Shown piece after piece: positions 1 to 8,487 of a DNA stretch of 64,000 bases. The notes beneath the pieces are model-generated. The model was not told where the DNA came from. It saw only the letters and a program-made list of their open reading frames with translations, and did not search any database. The translations under genes and the position numbers were made by a program. The stretch's first letter is position 1. Every line of letters starts with the position of its first letter. Origin of the DNA: Achromobacter denitrificans NBRC 15125 (GTDB lineage Bacteria; Pseudomonadota; Gammaproteobacteria; Burkholderiales; Burkholderiaceae_B); contig NZ_BCTQ01000024.1 in NCBI RefSeq assembly GCF_001571365.1, positions 1-64,000 of the forward strand. Direction: 5' to 3'.

Positions 1-924
1 GCGGGCAGCCAGCGCGCCCTGGCGCGCTGGCTCGGCTTGGCCGCGGACGCGGCGCCGCGGGTCTGCGGCACCGTCCAGCTCGAACGCGACGCGGGCCGGT
101 CCGCCGCCATGGCCGATACCCTGGAGGCGCTGGCGTTTCCATCCCGCTGGGTGCGCCAGGTGAGCCGGGACGAGGCCAGCGAGCTGGCCGGCCTGCCGTT
201 GGCGCGGGGCGGCGTGTTTTTCTCGCGAGGCATGCTGGTGCGGCCGGGACGCCTGATCGAGGCCTTGCTGACCCTGCCCGGCGTGACGGTGCTGCCGGGC
301 GCGGTGGCGCGGGTCGAACGGACCGGAGCGGCCTGGAGCGTGCGGGACGAGGCGGGCGAGGAGCTTGCGCAGGCGGAAACGGTCATCCTGGCCAACGCGG
401 TCGGCGCGCAGGGCGTCTTGTCGGCCAGCGGCCTGCTGGACCCGCTGCCGCGCGTGGCGCAGATGCACGCGCTGGCCGGGGAGGTGACGCTGGTGCCGGC
501 GGAGGCCCTGGAGGGCGGGCCGCGCTGCATCGTCGGCGGGGAGGGCTATCTGTTGCCGGACACGGGCGAGGGTTGCGTCGCCGGCAGCACCTACGTGCAC
601 GGCGCCAGCGAGGCGCGGATCGGCGCCGAGGGGCAGCGGGTCACCCTGGACAAGGCGGCCGGCCTGCTGGGCCGCCTGCCCGCGGCGTTCGAGGCGCTGG
701 CGCCCGGCAGCCTGCCGGGCTGGGCGGGCTGGCGGGCGGTGCTGCCCGGCCGGCTGCCCGCCGTGGGAGCGTTGCCGCATGCGCCCGGCCTGTGGCTCGC
801 GATCGGGTACGCGTCGCGCGGGCTGTCGTGGTCGGCGCTGATGGGCGACGTGATCGCCGCCCGCTTGGCGGGCGAACCTTCGCCGCTGGAAACGGACTTG
901 GCCAGGCTGGTTTCACCCCGTTGA
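1..924 (+). CDS. mnmC: MnmC C-terminal FAD oxidoreductase domain (5' end outside window)
   Basis: The frame is open from the first base and ends in TGA, so about 307 C-terminal residues are present. They resemble the FAD-dependent oxidoreductase half of the bifunctional tRNA enzyme MnmC, which converts cmnm5s2U34 to nm5s2U before the methyltransferase half makes mnm5s2U at the wobble position. Seen here: the segment [20 protein letters not shown], a VILANAVGA strand, and a C-terminal [13 protein letters not shown] / [11 protein letters not shown] stretch typical of the end of the FAD fold. The dinucleotide-binding GxGxxG and the methyltransferase half must lie left of the window. A TTG at 37 could be mistaken for a start but the frame continues through it. 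A single-domain DAO-family oxidase is the main alternative. Confidence 0.75.
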   Translation, partial: AGSQRALARWLGLAADAAPRVCGTVQLERDAGRSAAMADTLEALAFPSRWVRQVSRDEASELAGLPLARGGVFFSRGMLVRPGRLIEALLTLPGVTVLPGAVARVERTGAAWSVRDEAGEELAQAETVILANAVGAQGVLSASGLLDPLPRVAQMHALAGEVTLVPAEALEGGPRCIVGGEGYLLPDTGEGCVAGSTYVHGASEARIGAEGQRVTLDKAAGLLGRLPAAFEALAPGSLPGWAGWRAVLPGRLPAVGALPHAPGLWLAIGYASRGLSWSALMGDVIAARLAGEPSPLETDLARLVSPR

Positions 925-1133
925 AAAAAGCCGGGACGGAGAGAGAAAGAGGGTCCCCAGGTGGCGTAGAATGCAGGAATTGCCAGGATTTGGCGCCAAA
1001 TGGGCCTGAATTGGTGCCAGACCCGGCGTTTCGGCGGCCCCTCGGAGCTCTGCGCCCGTGGGCAATGGCCGGGGGCTTTAGACCCCTTTTATGGATGAGT
1101 TGGCCGTCCAAAAGAGGGACCGAGTTTATTTCA

Positions 1134-1178
1134 AAGCCCAAATCCGTCAAAATAGCGTCTTTTGATGGTTTTTGGCTT
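1134..1178. repeat. 45-nt imperfect inverted repeat upstream of GH31 gene
   Basis: Two 20-nt arms match at 16 positions around a short centre, beginning AAGCCCAAATCCGTCAAAA and ending in TTGGCTT. It lies 17 nt before the GTG of the GH31-family gene, where an operator or a 5'-UTR hairpin would sit. The surrounding 925-1195 stretch has no gene and is locally AT-richer than its neighbours, as expected of a promoter region. Confidence 0.4.
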
Positions 1179-1195
1179 AAGCCGGGGGATGCTCT

Positions 1196-3421
1196 GTGCC
1201 GCCCAAGTTCGACTTTGCCCATACTACCCAGCTCGATAACGTCGAGCTGCTGACGTCCCGCCCCAGTCGCATCGATTTCGACGCGGGCGATGGGTTGCAC
1301 CTGGTAGTCGAGGCGCATGCGCCTGGTGTTTTCCGCCTGCGCTGCGGCGCGGCGAATCACCTTACCGATGACAAGCCCGGCGCGCGTGCGCGCGCCGTGG
1401 CGGAAATGCTGCTCGCGCGCCAGGAGGCCGTGGGCGAGGCCGCTATCGCTCCGCGCGATGACGGCGAAGGCTGGCGGATCTCCCAGGGCGACGTCGTCCT
1501 GGAGATCCTCTCCAATCCTGTGCGCGTGGCGCTCTATCGCAACGAAGAACGGGTGTTCGAGTCGGAAGTGTCCGCTCACACGCCCGCCTTCGGGCATAAC
1601 GCGCTGGAACAGGCCGACGACGCGGTCTGGACGGCCGGCTTCACGCTGCAGGCCGACGAACGCGTGTTCGGTCTCGGCGAAACCCCGGGCGATCTGAACC
1701 GCCGCGAAGAGTCCGTGGTCTCGGACGACCCCGAGCACCGGGCGTTGCCGCTGGCCTGGAGTCCGCGCGGCTGGGGCGTCTACGTGAACACCATGCGCCG
1801 CGTCGAGCATTCGGTCGGCGTCGCGCCCGCGGATTCCGCGTACGTGCTGACCGTGGACGATGCCGTCCTGGACCTGTTCCTTTTCGTCGGCGAACCCGGC
1901 GAGATCCTCAATCAGTACACCGCGCTGACCGGCCGCGCGGGCCAGCCGTCGTTGTGGGCGATGGGCGCGTGGCTGCAGCAGGCCGCGGGCCAGATGCCCA
2001 CCGAGACCGTGGCCCTGGTGGCGCGCATGCGCGAAAACCAGATCCCGGTGGATGCCGTGACGCTGGCGCAGCCGGCGGCATGGGGCTTCCAGGCGGACAA
2101 GACGGTATTCGAATGGGACGCCCAGCGCTTCCCGGATGCCAAGCAGATGCTGGCGCTCTTCCACAAGCACAACGTGCATGTCGCGGCGTCCGGCTTCCCT
2201 GGCGTGCTGAAGACCAGCCCGCTGTTCGAGGAACTGGAAGACCGCGGCTGGCTGCTTGCCAAGGACGACGGCTCCGCCCAGGTGTTCGACGGCAACGCCG
2301 CCACCTCCGGCCAACCGTACGGCCTGCTGGACCTGACCTACCGCGACATCTACAACCTGTGGGTGGAGCGCCATCGCCAGCTGGTGGAAGACGGCCTGGA
2401 CGCGCCCGCGTGCGACGCCCAGATCGCCATCCCCGACGGCGTGACGGCCCGCAACGGCGAAACCGGCCCCGCGCTGCGCAGCATGTATCCGCTGCTGGTG
2501 CGCCGCGCGCTGTTCGATGCGGTCGCCGGCCTCAAGGTGCCGCCCGAGGGCGTGGTGCCCAGCGCCGACCTGTTCCCCGCCGCGCAGCGCCTGCCGTGGC
2601 AGGTGGGCCCGCAGGTCGAGAACAGCTGGGAAGGGCTGCGCCATACCCTGCGCACCGCGTTGTCGATCGGCGCCAGCGGCCTGCCCGTGCAGGTGCACGG
2701 CATCGGCTCGGCCTCGCGCGACCGCGCCGGCATGACGCCCGAGCTCTACCTGCGCTGGCTCACCGTCGGCGTGTTTTCGTCGAACTTCTCTTTCCAGGGC
2801 GTGGATGGCCTGATGCCCTGGGACTTCGGCGAAGAAACCCTGGCGCACGCCAAGACCTGGATGCAATGGCGCTATCGCCTCGTGCCCTATGTGCTGGGCG
2901 CCATCGAGGATTCGGCGCGCACCGGCCTGCCGGTGCAGCGTTCCATGGCGATGTCGTTCCCGAACGATCCCCACGCGCACGACTGGGACCTGCAATACCT
3001 GCTGGGACCGGCCCTGCTGGTGGCGCCCGTCACGGAACCCGGCAAGCAGGTGCGCGTCTACCTGCCCAAGGGCGAAGCCTGGTGGGACCTGAACACGGGG
3101 CACCGCTACGAGGGCGGCACCACCTGGACCATCGACTGCGAACTGGGCCAGTTCCCGGTGTTCGGCCGCGAAGGGCACATGCTCTGTCTCGGGCCGGCCG
3201 CGCAGCATACGGGCGAGTTCAACTCGGCCCGCATCCTGGACGAGGTCTGGATGTTCGGCATGCCGGTGCACAACCCGGTCGTCATGCGCAACAAGATCCG
3301 CGTGATGCAGATGCAGGGATCCAGCTACATCAAGGGCCTGGAAGGCTTGCGCATCTCGCCGTCCGAGGGGCTGGAAGTCAAGCGCCGCGGCGCGGAAGTC
3401 CGCATCTCGCGCGCGCGATAA
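1196..3421 (+). CDS. Glycoside hydrolase family 31-like protein with altered active site
   Basis: Member of the alpha-glucosidase/alpha-xylosidase superfamily (GH31), 741 residues, no signal peptide, so cytoplasmic. The GTG start is chosen because GGGGGAT lies 5 nt upstream. An N-terminal beta-sandwich (about 30-230) precedes the TIM barrel (about 250-560), which shows the family landmark FEWDAQRFPD near residue 305. The nucleophile position is kept as Asp407 in ACDAQIAIP. The acid/base motif WxGD of active enzymes is not seen: the aligned segment is WQVGPQVENSWEGL (468-481), and the usual HDIGG is HGIGS (501-505). Fold membership is clear; glycosidase activity is doubtful. It stands alone, between an inverted repeat and a strong terminator, with no sugar transporter nearby. 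Confidence 0.8.
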   Translation: MPPKFDFAHTTQLDNVELLTSRPSRIDFDAGDGLHLVVEAHAPGVFRLRCGAANHLTDDKPGARARAVAEMLLARQEAVGEAAIAPRDDGEGWRISQGDVVLEILSNPVRVALYRNEERVFESEVSAHTPAFGHNALEQADDAVWTAGFTLQADERVFGLGETPGDLNRREESVVSDDPEHRALPLAWSPRGWGVYVNTMRRVEHSVGVAPADSAYVLTVDDAVLDLFLFVGEPGEILNQYTALTGRAGQPSLWAMGAWLQQAAGQMPTETVALVARMRENQIPVDAVTLAQPAAWGFQADKTVFEWDAQRFPDAKQMLALFHKHNVHVAASGFPGVLKTSPLFEELEDRGWLLAKDDGSAQVFDGNAATSGQPYGLLDLTYRDIYNLWVERHRQLVEDGLDAPACDAQIAIPDGVTARNGETGPALRSMYPLLVRRALFDAVAGLKVPPEGVVPSADLFPAAQRLPWQVGPQVENSWEGLRHTLRTALSIGASGLPVQVHGIGSASRDRAGMTPELYLRWLTVGVFSSNFSFQGVDGLMPWDFGEETLAHAKTWMQWRYRLVPYVLGAIEDSARTGLPVQRSMAMSFPNDPHAHDWDLQYLLGPALLVAPVTEPGKQVRVYLPKGEAWWDLNTGHRYEGGTTWTIDCELGQFPVFGREGHMLCLGPAAQHTGEFNSARILDEVWMFGMPVHNPVVMRNKIRVMQMQGSSYIKGLEGLRISPSEGLEVKRRGAEVRISRAR

Positions 3422-3510
3422 GAGCGCGATAAGAAACAGGATCCCCCGGTCCAGGCGCCCGCCGCGCGGGCGCGCAGGCGGTCTTGAGGGGGGCAGCCCG
3501 GAGAAACAGG

Positions 3511-3550
3511 TGGGCAGCGGGGAAGGGCTTTCCTTCCCCGCTGCCCATTT
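3511..3550 (+). terminator. Strong hairpin terminator after GH31 gene
   Basis: A perfect 16-bp stem (3511-3526 with 3532-3547) closes a 5-nt loop GCTTT and is followed by TTT. It sits 90 nt after the GH31 stop and before metN, separating the two transcription units. Confidence 0.75.
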
Positions 3551-3599
3551 CCGCGTTCATGGCTGGCGCCTCGCGGCGAGGCCGGCCGGCGGCAGTTCG

Positions 3600-3681
3600 G
3601 GCTTTTATATTACTTAAAGTTATTAAAAATGGAAAAAACGGTCGTTCTCTTTAGAAGAGAGAAGATACAAAATCGCTTGCC
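3600..3681 (+). promoter_or_regulatory. AT-rich metNIQ leader/promoter region
   Basis: This stretch is far more AT-rich than its surroundings and ends at the metN ATG. It holds a TATATT (3606-3611) usable as a -10 element and a small hairpin (TTCTCT 3645-3650 with AGAGAA 3658-3663). No clear Shine-Dalgarno lies within 12 nt of the ATG. I could not fit a known SAM riboswitch fold; the promoter call is tentative. Confidence 0.35.
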
Positions 3682-4770
3682 ATGATTCACATCGAGAACC
3701 TATCAAAGACCTATGCCACGCCGCATGGCCAATTCCAGGCGCTGCGGGGCATCAACCTGCATATCGAGCAGGGCGAGGTCTTCGGCATCATCGGCCCCAG
3801 CGGGGCCGGTAAAAGCACGCTGGTCCAGTGCATCAACCTGCTGGAACGCCCCAATGAAGGCACGATCGCCATCGGCGGCCAGCCGCTGACGGGCCTGGGC
3901 GAAGCGCAATTGCGCGCCCAGCGCCGCCGCATCGGCATGGTGTTCCAGGGATTCAACCTGCTGTCGCGTCGCACGGTGTACGGCAACGTGGCGCTGCCGC
4001 TGGAAATCGCCGGCGTGGACAAGGCCGAGATCCCGGCCCGCGTCGAGCGCCTGCTGGCGCTGGTGGGCCTGGAACACCTGCGCGATCGCTATCCCAGCCA
4101 GATCAGCGGCGGCCAGAAGCAACGCGTCGGCATCGCCCGCGCCCTGGCCAACAATCCGGACGTGCTGCTCAGCGATGAAGCCACGTCCGCGCTGGACCCG
4201 GAAACCACGCACAACATCCTGGCCCTGCTGCGCGACATCAACCGCAAGACCGGCGTGACCGTGGTCATGATCACGCACCAGATGGAAGTCGTGCGCGAAG
4301 TCTGCGACCGCGTCGCCGTGCTGTCGCAGGGCGAAGTCGTGGAACTGGGCAGCACGCGCGAAGTGTTCGCGCAGCCCCGCCACGAAGTGACCCGCGCCAT
4401 GGTGTCGGCCGCCACCGCGTCCGACCTGACCGACGCCACGCTGGCGGCGGTGAAGCAACGCATCGCCACGCTGGCCGCCGACCGGCCGGGCCAGGCCCTG
4501 CGCCTGCTGCGCCTGTCGCTGACCGGCAACGACGCGTCGGGCTCGTTCCTGTCCGACCTGTACAAGCAGTTCTCGCTGGACGTGGACCTGATCCAGGCCC
4601 GCGTCGAAGACATCCAGGGCGTGGCCGTGGGCACGATGTTCGTGCTGGCCCAGGGCGCGCCCGCCGCCGTCAAGGAAGCGATCGCCGCCTTGACCGCCCG
4701 TGACATTACCGTTGAAGAAATCGCCCATGAGCCCGCAACTGATCGACCTGCTTATTACGTCGCTGCTTGA
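3682..4770 (+). CDS. metN: Methionine ABC importer ATP-binding protein MetN
   Basis: ATPase of the MetNIQ importer that drives uptake of D/L-methionine at the inner membrane. The 362-residue length is usual for MetN. Visible are Walker A GPSGAGKS (38-45), the signature ISGGQKQRVGIARAL (from about 141), Walker B VLLSDEATSALD and the switch histidine in MITHQ. Beyond about residue 265 follows the C-terminal regulatory (NIL) domain found in MetN, which in characterised homologues binds methionine and inhibits transport when the cell is replete. First gene of metN-metI-metQ; its 3' end overlaps metI by 44 nt, indicating translational coupling. The MetN identity is confirmed by the MetI and MetQ genes that follow. 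Confidence 0.93.
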   Translation: MIHIENLSKTYATPHGQFQALRGINLHIEQGEVFGIIGPSGAGKSTLVQCINLLERPNEGTIAIGGQPLTGLGEAQLRAQRRRIGMVFQGFNLLSRRTVYGNVALPLEIAGVDKAEIPARVERLLALVGLEHLRDRYPSQISGGQKQRVGIARALANNPDVLLSDEATSALDPETTHNILALLRDINRKTGVTVVMITHQMEVVREVCDRVAVLSQGEVVELGSTREVFAQPRHEVTRAMVSAATASDLTDATLAAVKQRIATLAADRPGQALRLLRLSLTGNDASGSFLSDLYKQFSLDVDLIQARVEDIQGVAVGTMFVLAQGAPAAVKEAIAALTARDITVEEIAHEPATDRPAYYVAA

Positions 4771-5380
4771 CACCCTCCTGATGGTGGGCGTGGCCAGCGC
4801 CATCGCGGTGGTGGTCGGCATTCCGCTGGGCGTGATCCTGACCGTGACGGCCCGCGGCAACATGCTTGAAAACCAGTCCGTGAACCACGTGCTGGGCGCG
4901 GTCATCAACGCCACCCGCTCGGTGCCCTTCGTCATCCTGATGGTGGCGATCATCCCGTTCACGCGCTTCGTGGCGCAGACCTCGATCGGCACCACCGCCG
5001 CCATCGTGCCCCTGTCGGTCGCCGCCATTCCGTTCATGGCCCGCATCGCCGAGAACGCCATGCGCGAAGTCGATCCGGGGCTGATCACCGCCGCGCGCGC
5101 CATGGGCGCGTCGCCCATGCAGATCATTCTCAAGGTGCTGCTGCCCGAATCGCTGCCCGGCCTGGTGGCGGCCACCGTCGTGACGGTCGTCAGCCTGATC
5201 GGCTATTCGGCGATGGCCGGCGCCATCGGCGGCGGCGGCCTGGGCGACCTGGCCATCCGCTACGGCTACCAGCGCTTCCAGTCCGACGTGATGGCCGCGG
5301 TCGTCATCGTGCTGATCGTGCTGGTCCAGGTCATCCAGAGCCTGGGCGACCGCTACGTGCGCCGCATTTCGCATCGTTGA
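4727..5380 (+). CDS. metI: Methionine ABC importer permease MetI
   Basis: Inner-membrane permease of the MetNIQ importer, 217 residues with about five transmembrane helices (first at roughly residues 15-40). The cytoplasmic coupling loop that docks onto MetN is recognisable as AARAMGASPMQIILKVLLPE. The ATG at 4727 is preferred over an in-frame upstream codon at 4700 because GAAGAAA precedes it at proper distance and the product then begins like other MetI proteins (MSPQLIDLL). It starts inside the last codons of metN, so its translation probably depends on metN translation. Confidence 0.92.
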   Translation: MSPQLIDLLITSLLDTLLMVGVASAIAVVVGIPLGVILTVTARGNMLENQSVNHVLGAVINATRSVPFVILMVAIIPFTRFVAQTSIGTTAAIVPLSVAAIPFMARIAENAMREVDPGLITAARAMGASPMQIILKVLLPESLPGLVAATVVTVVSLIGYSAMAGAIGGGGLGDLAIRYGYQRFQSDVMAAVVIVLIVLVQVIQSLGDRYVRRISHR

Positions 5381-5436
5381 CCGGGCGCGAGCCCCTGCTT
5401 TCTTCCCCCACTTCCGTCATTCGGGATACTTGCAAC

Positions 5437-6234
5437 ATGAGCATCAAGGTTTTGAAGTCGCTGGCCGCGTTTGCCCTCGGCGCCGCCGTAATCGCCCAGC
5501 CCGCGCTGGCCCAGGACAAGCCGCTGAAGATCGGCGTCACCGCCGGCCCGCACGCCCAGATTTTCGACGTGGTGAAGCAGGAAGCCGCCAAGCAGGGCCT
5601 GAAGATCGAGGTCATCGAATTCTCCGACTACGTGCAGCCCAACGTGGCGCTGGCCTCGGGCGACCTCGACGCCAACAGCTACCAGCACCAGCCCTACCTG
5701 GACAACGCCAACGCCGATCGCGGCTACAAGCTGGTCAGCATCGCCAAGACCGTGATCTTCCCCATCGGCATCTACAGCAAGAAGATCAAGTCCCTGTCGG
5801 AACTGAAGGAAGGCGCCCGTTTTGCGCTGCCGAACGACCCGACCAACGGCGGCCGCGCGTTGCTGTTGCTGCAGGCCAACGGCCTGATCAAGCTGCGTCC
5901 CGACACCGGCCTGAAGGCCACCCCGATCGACGTGGTCGAGAATCCCAAGAAGCTGCGCTTCATCGAACTGGACGCCGCCCAGCTGCCGCGTTCGCTGGAC
6001 GACACGGACGCCTCGGCCGTGAACACCAACTTCGCGCTGGAAGCGGGCCTGGATCCGGCCAAGGACGCCATCGCCCAGGAAGCCTCGGATTCGCCGTACG
6101 CCAACGTGCTGGTCGTGCGTGAACAGGACAAGGACCGCCCCGAGTTCGCCAAGCTGGTCAGCATCTACCACAGCCCGGCCGTGAAGCAATTCATCGAGAC
6201 CAAGTACAAGGGCGCCGTGGTGGCCGCCTGGTAA
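5437..6234 (+). CDS. metQ: Methionine-binding protein MetQ
   Basis: Periplasmic substrate-binding protein of the MetNIQ importer (NlpA family), 265 residues. The chosen ATG gives a clean Sec signal peptide of about 22 residues ending PALA before QDKPLKIGV. There is no lipobox cysteine, so unlike many MetQ/NlpA proteins it looks soluble rather than lipid-anchored. Family landmarks include IGVTAGPHAQIFDVVK near the mature N-terminus and YQHQPYLD, which lines the methionine pocket in homologues. It lies 56 nt after metI and ends the operon before a hairpin terminator. Confidence 0.9.
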   Translation: MSIKVLKSLAAFALGAAVIAQPALAQDKPLKIGVTAGPHAQIFDVVKQEAAKQGLKIEVIEFSDYVQPNVALASGDLDANSYQHQPYLDNANADRGYKLVSIAKTVIFPIGIYSKKIKSLSELKEGARFALPNDPTNGGRALLLLQANGLIKLRPDTGLKATPIDVVENPKKLRFIELDAAQLPRSLDDTDASAVNTNFALEAGLDPAKDAIAQEASDSPYANVLVVREQDKDRPEFAKLVSIYHSPAVKQFIETKYKGAVVAAW

Positions 6235-6253
6235 GCGTCCATCGACTACCCGG

Positions 6254-6279
6254 AACGGCCGCCGCTGGCGGCCGTTTTC
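6254..6279 (+). terminator. metNIQ terminator
   Basis: A perfect 10-bp stem (6254-6263 with 6267-6276) has a 3-nt loop and a TTTT run, 20 nt after the metQ stop codon. A typical intrinsic terminator. Confidence 0.8.
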
Positions 6280-6321
6280 ATTGGCGGGGAGGGCGCGGGA
6301 AGGGGTGATGGCATCCTTTTT

Positions 6322-6350
6322 TTGACAAACGCCTTCAAGTGCGCCATAAT
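6322..6350 (+). promoter_or_regulatory. Sigma-70 promoter of tRNA-Lys(UUU)
   Basis: TTGACA at 6322-6327 (perfect -35), a 17-bp spacer and CATAAT at 6345-6350 (5/6 match to -10). The tRNA begins 15 nt after the -10, so the transcript would start only a few bases before the mature 5' end. Confidence 0.8.
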
Positions 6351-6364
6351 TTCTGGCTTCGGTC

Positions 6365-6440
6365 GGGCTGATAGCTCAGTCGGTAGAGCAGCGGACTTTT
6401 AATCCGTTGGTCGCGAGTTCGAGTCTCGCTCAGCCCACCA
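6365..6440 (+). tRNA. tRNA-Lys (anticodon UUU)
   Basis: A complete 76-nt cloverleaf: acceptor GGGCTGA pairs with TCAGCCC, D arm GCTC/GAGC, anticodon arm GCGGA/TCCGT with loop CTTTTAA (anticodon TTT at 6398-6400), T arm GCGAG/CTCGC with TTCGAGT, and an encoded CCA tail. It reads AAA/AAG lysine codons. Its own promoter lies just upstream. Confidence 0.96.
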
Positions 6441-6472
6441 CCTCCGCCTTTTTTGCGAAGGCGGAAAGAGAA

Positions 6473-7408
6473 TCAAGCACCTGCGAGCGATCGCGGTGCT
6501 TTTTTTTCGTCCGTAGGGTCCACGCTTGCGACTTCGCGCAAGGCCTCGGCCAGCAGTTCGGCGGGCCGGGACAGCGAGCGGCCGGCGCGTCGCAGGATGC
6601 CGATGTACCGGTAGAGCGGCGGATCATCGATCGAAATGCGCCGCAGGCGGCTCGTGTCTCCGCCGCGCGCCACCAGCTCCGACAGGATGGCCACCCCGAG
6701 CCCCTGCGCCGCCATCGCCATGATGGTGGAGTTGTACACGGCCTCATACGCCGCCGGCAGCGAAATCTTGTTCTTGTCGGCCGCGGCTTCGATGTGCATG
6801 CGGATGCTGCTTTCCCTTACCGGAAGGATGAGCGGCGGGCCGGCAAGGTCCTTGAGCGTCACCGTGTCTTGCGTCGTCCAGGGATAGTCCGGAGCGACGA
6901 ACGCGCAGAAGCGGTCCGTCATCAGCTTGTCCCACACCAATTCCTGATCGCGCTTGACCGGGCTGCCGACGCCAAAGTCGACTTCGCCGTTCCGGATCAT
7001 GTAGGTCAGGCGCGAAGCCACCGTGTCGCGTATGCGGACGGTGATGCCGGGGTATTCGCGATTCAGCCGGTGTATCGCGTGGGGCAGCAGGCCCGCCGCC
7101 AGCGAGGGCAGGGCGGCGACGGTCACGGTGCCTCGTTCCGGATCGCTGGCCTCCCGAGCGTGCGTGACCAGGTCTTCGATTTCGGTCACCACGCGCTCGA
7201 TTCTCGGAAGCAGTTCCAGGCCTTGCGGCGTCAGGTTCACGCTTCGGCGATTGCGATCGAACAGGTGCGTGCGCAAATGCGTTTCGAGCTGCTGGATCTG
7301 TATGGTGAGCGCCGATTGCGAGATGTTCAGCTCATACGCGGCGCGCGTGAAGTTTCCCAAGCGGGCAATCGCGAGAAACGCGCGGAGTTGCTTCAGATCC
7401 CCCAGCAT
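6473..7408 (-). CDS. LysR-family transcriptional regulator
   Basis: LysR-type regulator, 311 residues from the ATG at 7408, chosen because GGAG precedes it by 9 nt; a TTG at 7426 in frame is less likely. The winged helix-turn-helix occupies about residues 1-60 (LGNFTRAAYELNISQSALT), followed by a linker helix and a two-lobed effector-binding domain. It is divergent from the dehydrogenase/TRAP gene set that starts at 7552 and is its likely regulator; the 7409-7551 gap is AT-rich and carries two near-identical AAACTCNATTC boxes (7414-7424, 7460-7470) that could be binding half-sites. Its last ten residues are encoded in the terminator of the convergent tRNA gene. Effector unknown; a sugar acid is a guess from context. 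Confidence 0.88.
   Translation of the reverse strand: MLGDLKQLRAFLAIARLGNFTRAAYELNISQSALTIQIQQLETHLRTHLFDRNRRSVNLTPQGLELLPRIERVVTEIEDLVTHAREASDPERGTVTVAALPSLAAGLLPHAIHRLNREYPGITVRIRDTVASRLTYMIRNGEVDFGVGSPVKRDQELVWDKLMTDRFCAFVAPDYPWTTQDTVTLKDLAGPPLILPVRESSIRMHIEAAADKNKISLPAAYEAVYNSTIMAMAAQGLGVAILSELVARGGDTSRLRRISIDDPPLYRYIGILRRAGRSLSRPAELLAEALREVASVDPTDEKKAPRSLAGA
6475..6507 (+). terminator. tRNA-Lys(UUU) terminator inside a LysR gene end
   Basis: A 7-bp stem AAGCACC/GGTGCTT (6475-6481 with 6495-6501), with further pairing inside, is followed by seven T on the plus strand (6501-6507). A weaker hairpin CCGCCTT/AAGGCGG precedes it (6444-6464). The main terminator lies entirely within the last codons of the convergent LysR gene. 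Confidence 0.75.
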
Positions 7409-7551
7409 TGCCGAAACTCCATTCAATACTGCGATAGCTTGAGTTATTAATATTCTTGAAAACTCTATTCGTATATTTGAATTTTACCAATCACAGCCAT
7501 CTCTGTACATTGATGCTCAGCACTTAACCTGGCCTTTAAACGGGAAAAATA
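7409..7551. promoter_or_regulatory. Divergent LysR / dehydrogenase promoter region
   Basis: AT-rich 143-bp gap between divergent genes. Two direct repeats AAACTCCATTC and AAACTCTATTC lie 46 bp apart (7414 and 7460), and TTATTAATATTC follows the first. Placement suits a LysR activator that controls both directions; the exact sites are a guess. Confidence 0.35.
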
Positions 7552-8487
7552 ATGAGCAGCGTCAATAAGGTGGTTGTGGTCGGCGGAGGAACAATGGGAT
7601 GCGCGGTCGCCGCCATGTTCCAGGTGGCGGACTGGAGCGTCCATGTCGTTGAAACGGATGCAACGGCGCGGCTTGCGGTGCCGGGGAAAGTGGATGCCGC
7701 GGCGCAGGCGCTCGGCGCCGACGGCGGCGAAGCCCCGCCCGCCGTTCATGGCGCGCTGGCGGACGTCGATTGGGCCGGCGTCGATATCGTCATCGAATGC
7801 GTATTCGAAAATCTTGAACTGAAGCAGGCGGTTTTTGCCGAGCTGGAAACCCTGTGTCCGGCGCCGACGCCGTTGACCAGTAATTCGTCGAGTTTCCCGA
7901 TAAGCCAGATAGGTAAAAACCTGGCGACGCAATGCCGCATGCTCGGCCTGCATTTCTTCATGCCGGCCCACCTGGTGCCTGCCGTCGAAGTGGTTTGCAG
8001 CGCGCAATCGGATGCAGCGACCGCCGACCGGGTCAGCGACATCATGCGCGCGGTCGGGAAAAAGCCGATACGCGTCAAGCGCGATATTCCGGGCTTTCTT
8101 GCCAACCGGATCCAGCATGCCTTGATGCGCGAGGCGATCGCCCTGGTCGAAGAGGATTTCGCCTCTCCGGAAGACGTGGACGCGGCCGTCCGGTATGGGT
8201 TCGGGTTCCGGTATATCGCCGCCGGCCCGCTGCTGCAGAAGGACCTGGCCGGGATCGATATCCACTGCGCCGCCGCGGCGACCATGTATCCCTACCTGCG
8301 CACCGACCAGGAGCCCAGCGCCTATATGCGCGAGCTGGTGGCCAACGGGAATATCGGAGTGAAGTCTCCCTCGTTGCGCGGGTTTTACCAATGGACCCCG
8401 GAACAAGTGGCGCTCGAAAAGAAGCGCTACGAGACGGCGCTGCTCAAGGCGGCGCGCATTCTCGCGGACGAAGAGGCCAACCACTGA
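7552..8487 (+). CDS. 3-hydroxyacyl-CoA dehydrogenase-family NAD-dependent dehydrogenase
   Basis: NAD-dependent 3-hydroxy dehydrogenase of the HCDH superfamily, 311 residues, cytoplasmic. The Rossmann motif is VVVVGGGTMGCAVA (residues 7-20). Catalytic features fit: a serine-rich TSNSSSFPIS segment and the histidine in GLHFFMPAHLVPAVEVV, then PGFLANRIQHAL starting the C-terminal helical domain. A family member of this size may oxidise a 3-hydroxyacyl-CoA or, as in L-gulonate 3-dehydrogenase, a free sugar acid. Its place ahead of a TRAP transporter, a uronate dehydrogenase and an SMP-30 lactonase favours a free sugar or hydroxy acid; that substrate is inferred. Only a weak Shine-Dalgarno (CGGGA) is seen. 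Confidence 0.8.
   Translation: MSSVNKVVVVGGGTMGCAVAAMFQVADWSVHVVETDATARLAVPGKVDAAAQALGADGGEAPPAVHGALADVDWAGVDIVIECVFENLELKQAVFAELETLCPAPTPLTSNSSSFPISQIGKNLATQCRMLGLHFFMPAHLVPAVEVVCSAQSDAATADRVSDIMRAVGKKPIRVKRDIPGFLANRIQHALMREAIALVEEDFASPEDVDAAVRYGFGFRYIAAGPLLQKDLAGIDIHCAAAATMYPYLRTDQEPSAYMRELVANGNIGVKSPSLRGFYQWTPEQVALEKKRYETALLKAARILADEEANH

Noticed and set aside
641-3271. Minus-strand 876-codon open frame opposite the GH31 gene
   Set aside because: Composition is His/Arg/Gln-rich low-complexity, the mirror image of a GC-rich gene; the plus-strand frame has clear GH31 motifs.
3548-3681. SAM-type riboswitch before metN
   Set aside because: Only small hairpins are visible; no conserved SAM-I, SAM-II or SAH core could be matched by eye.
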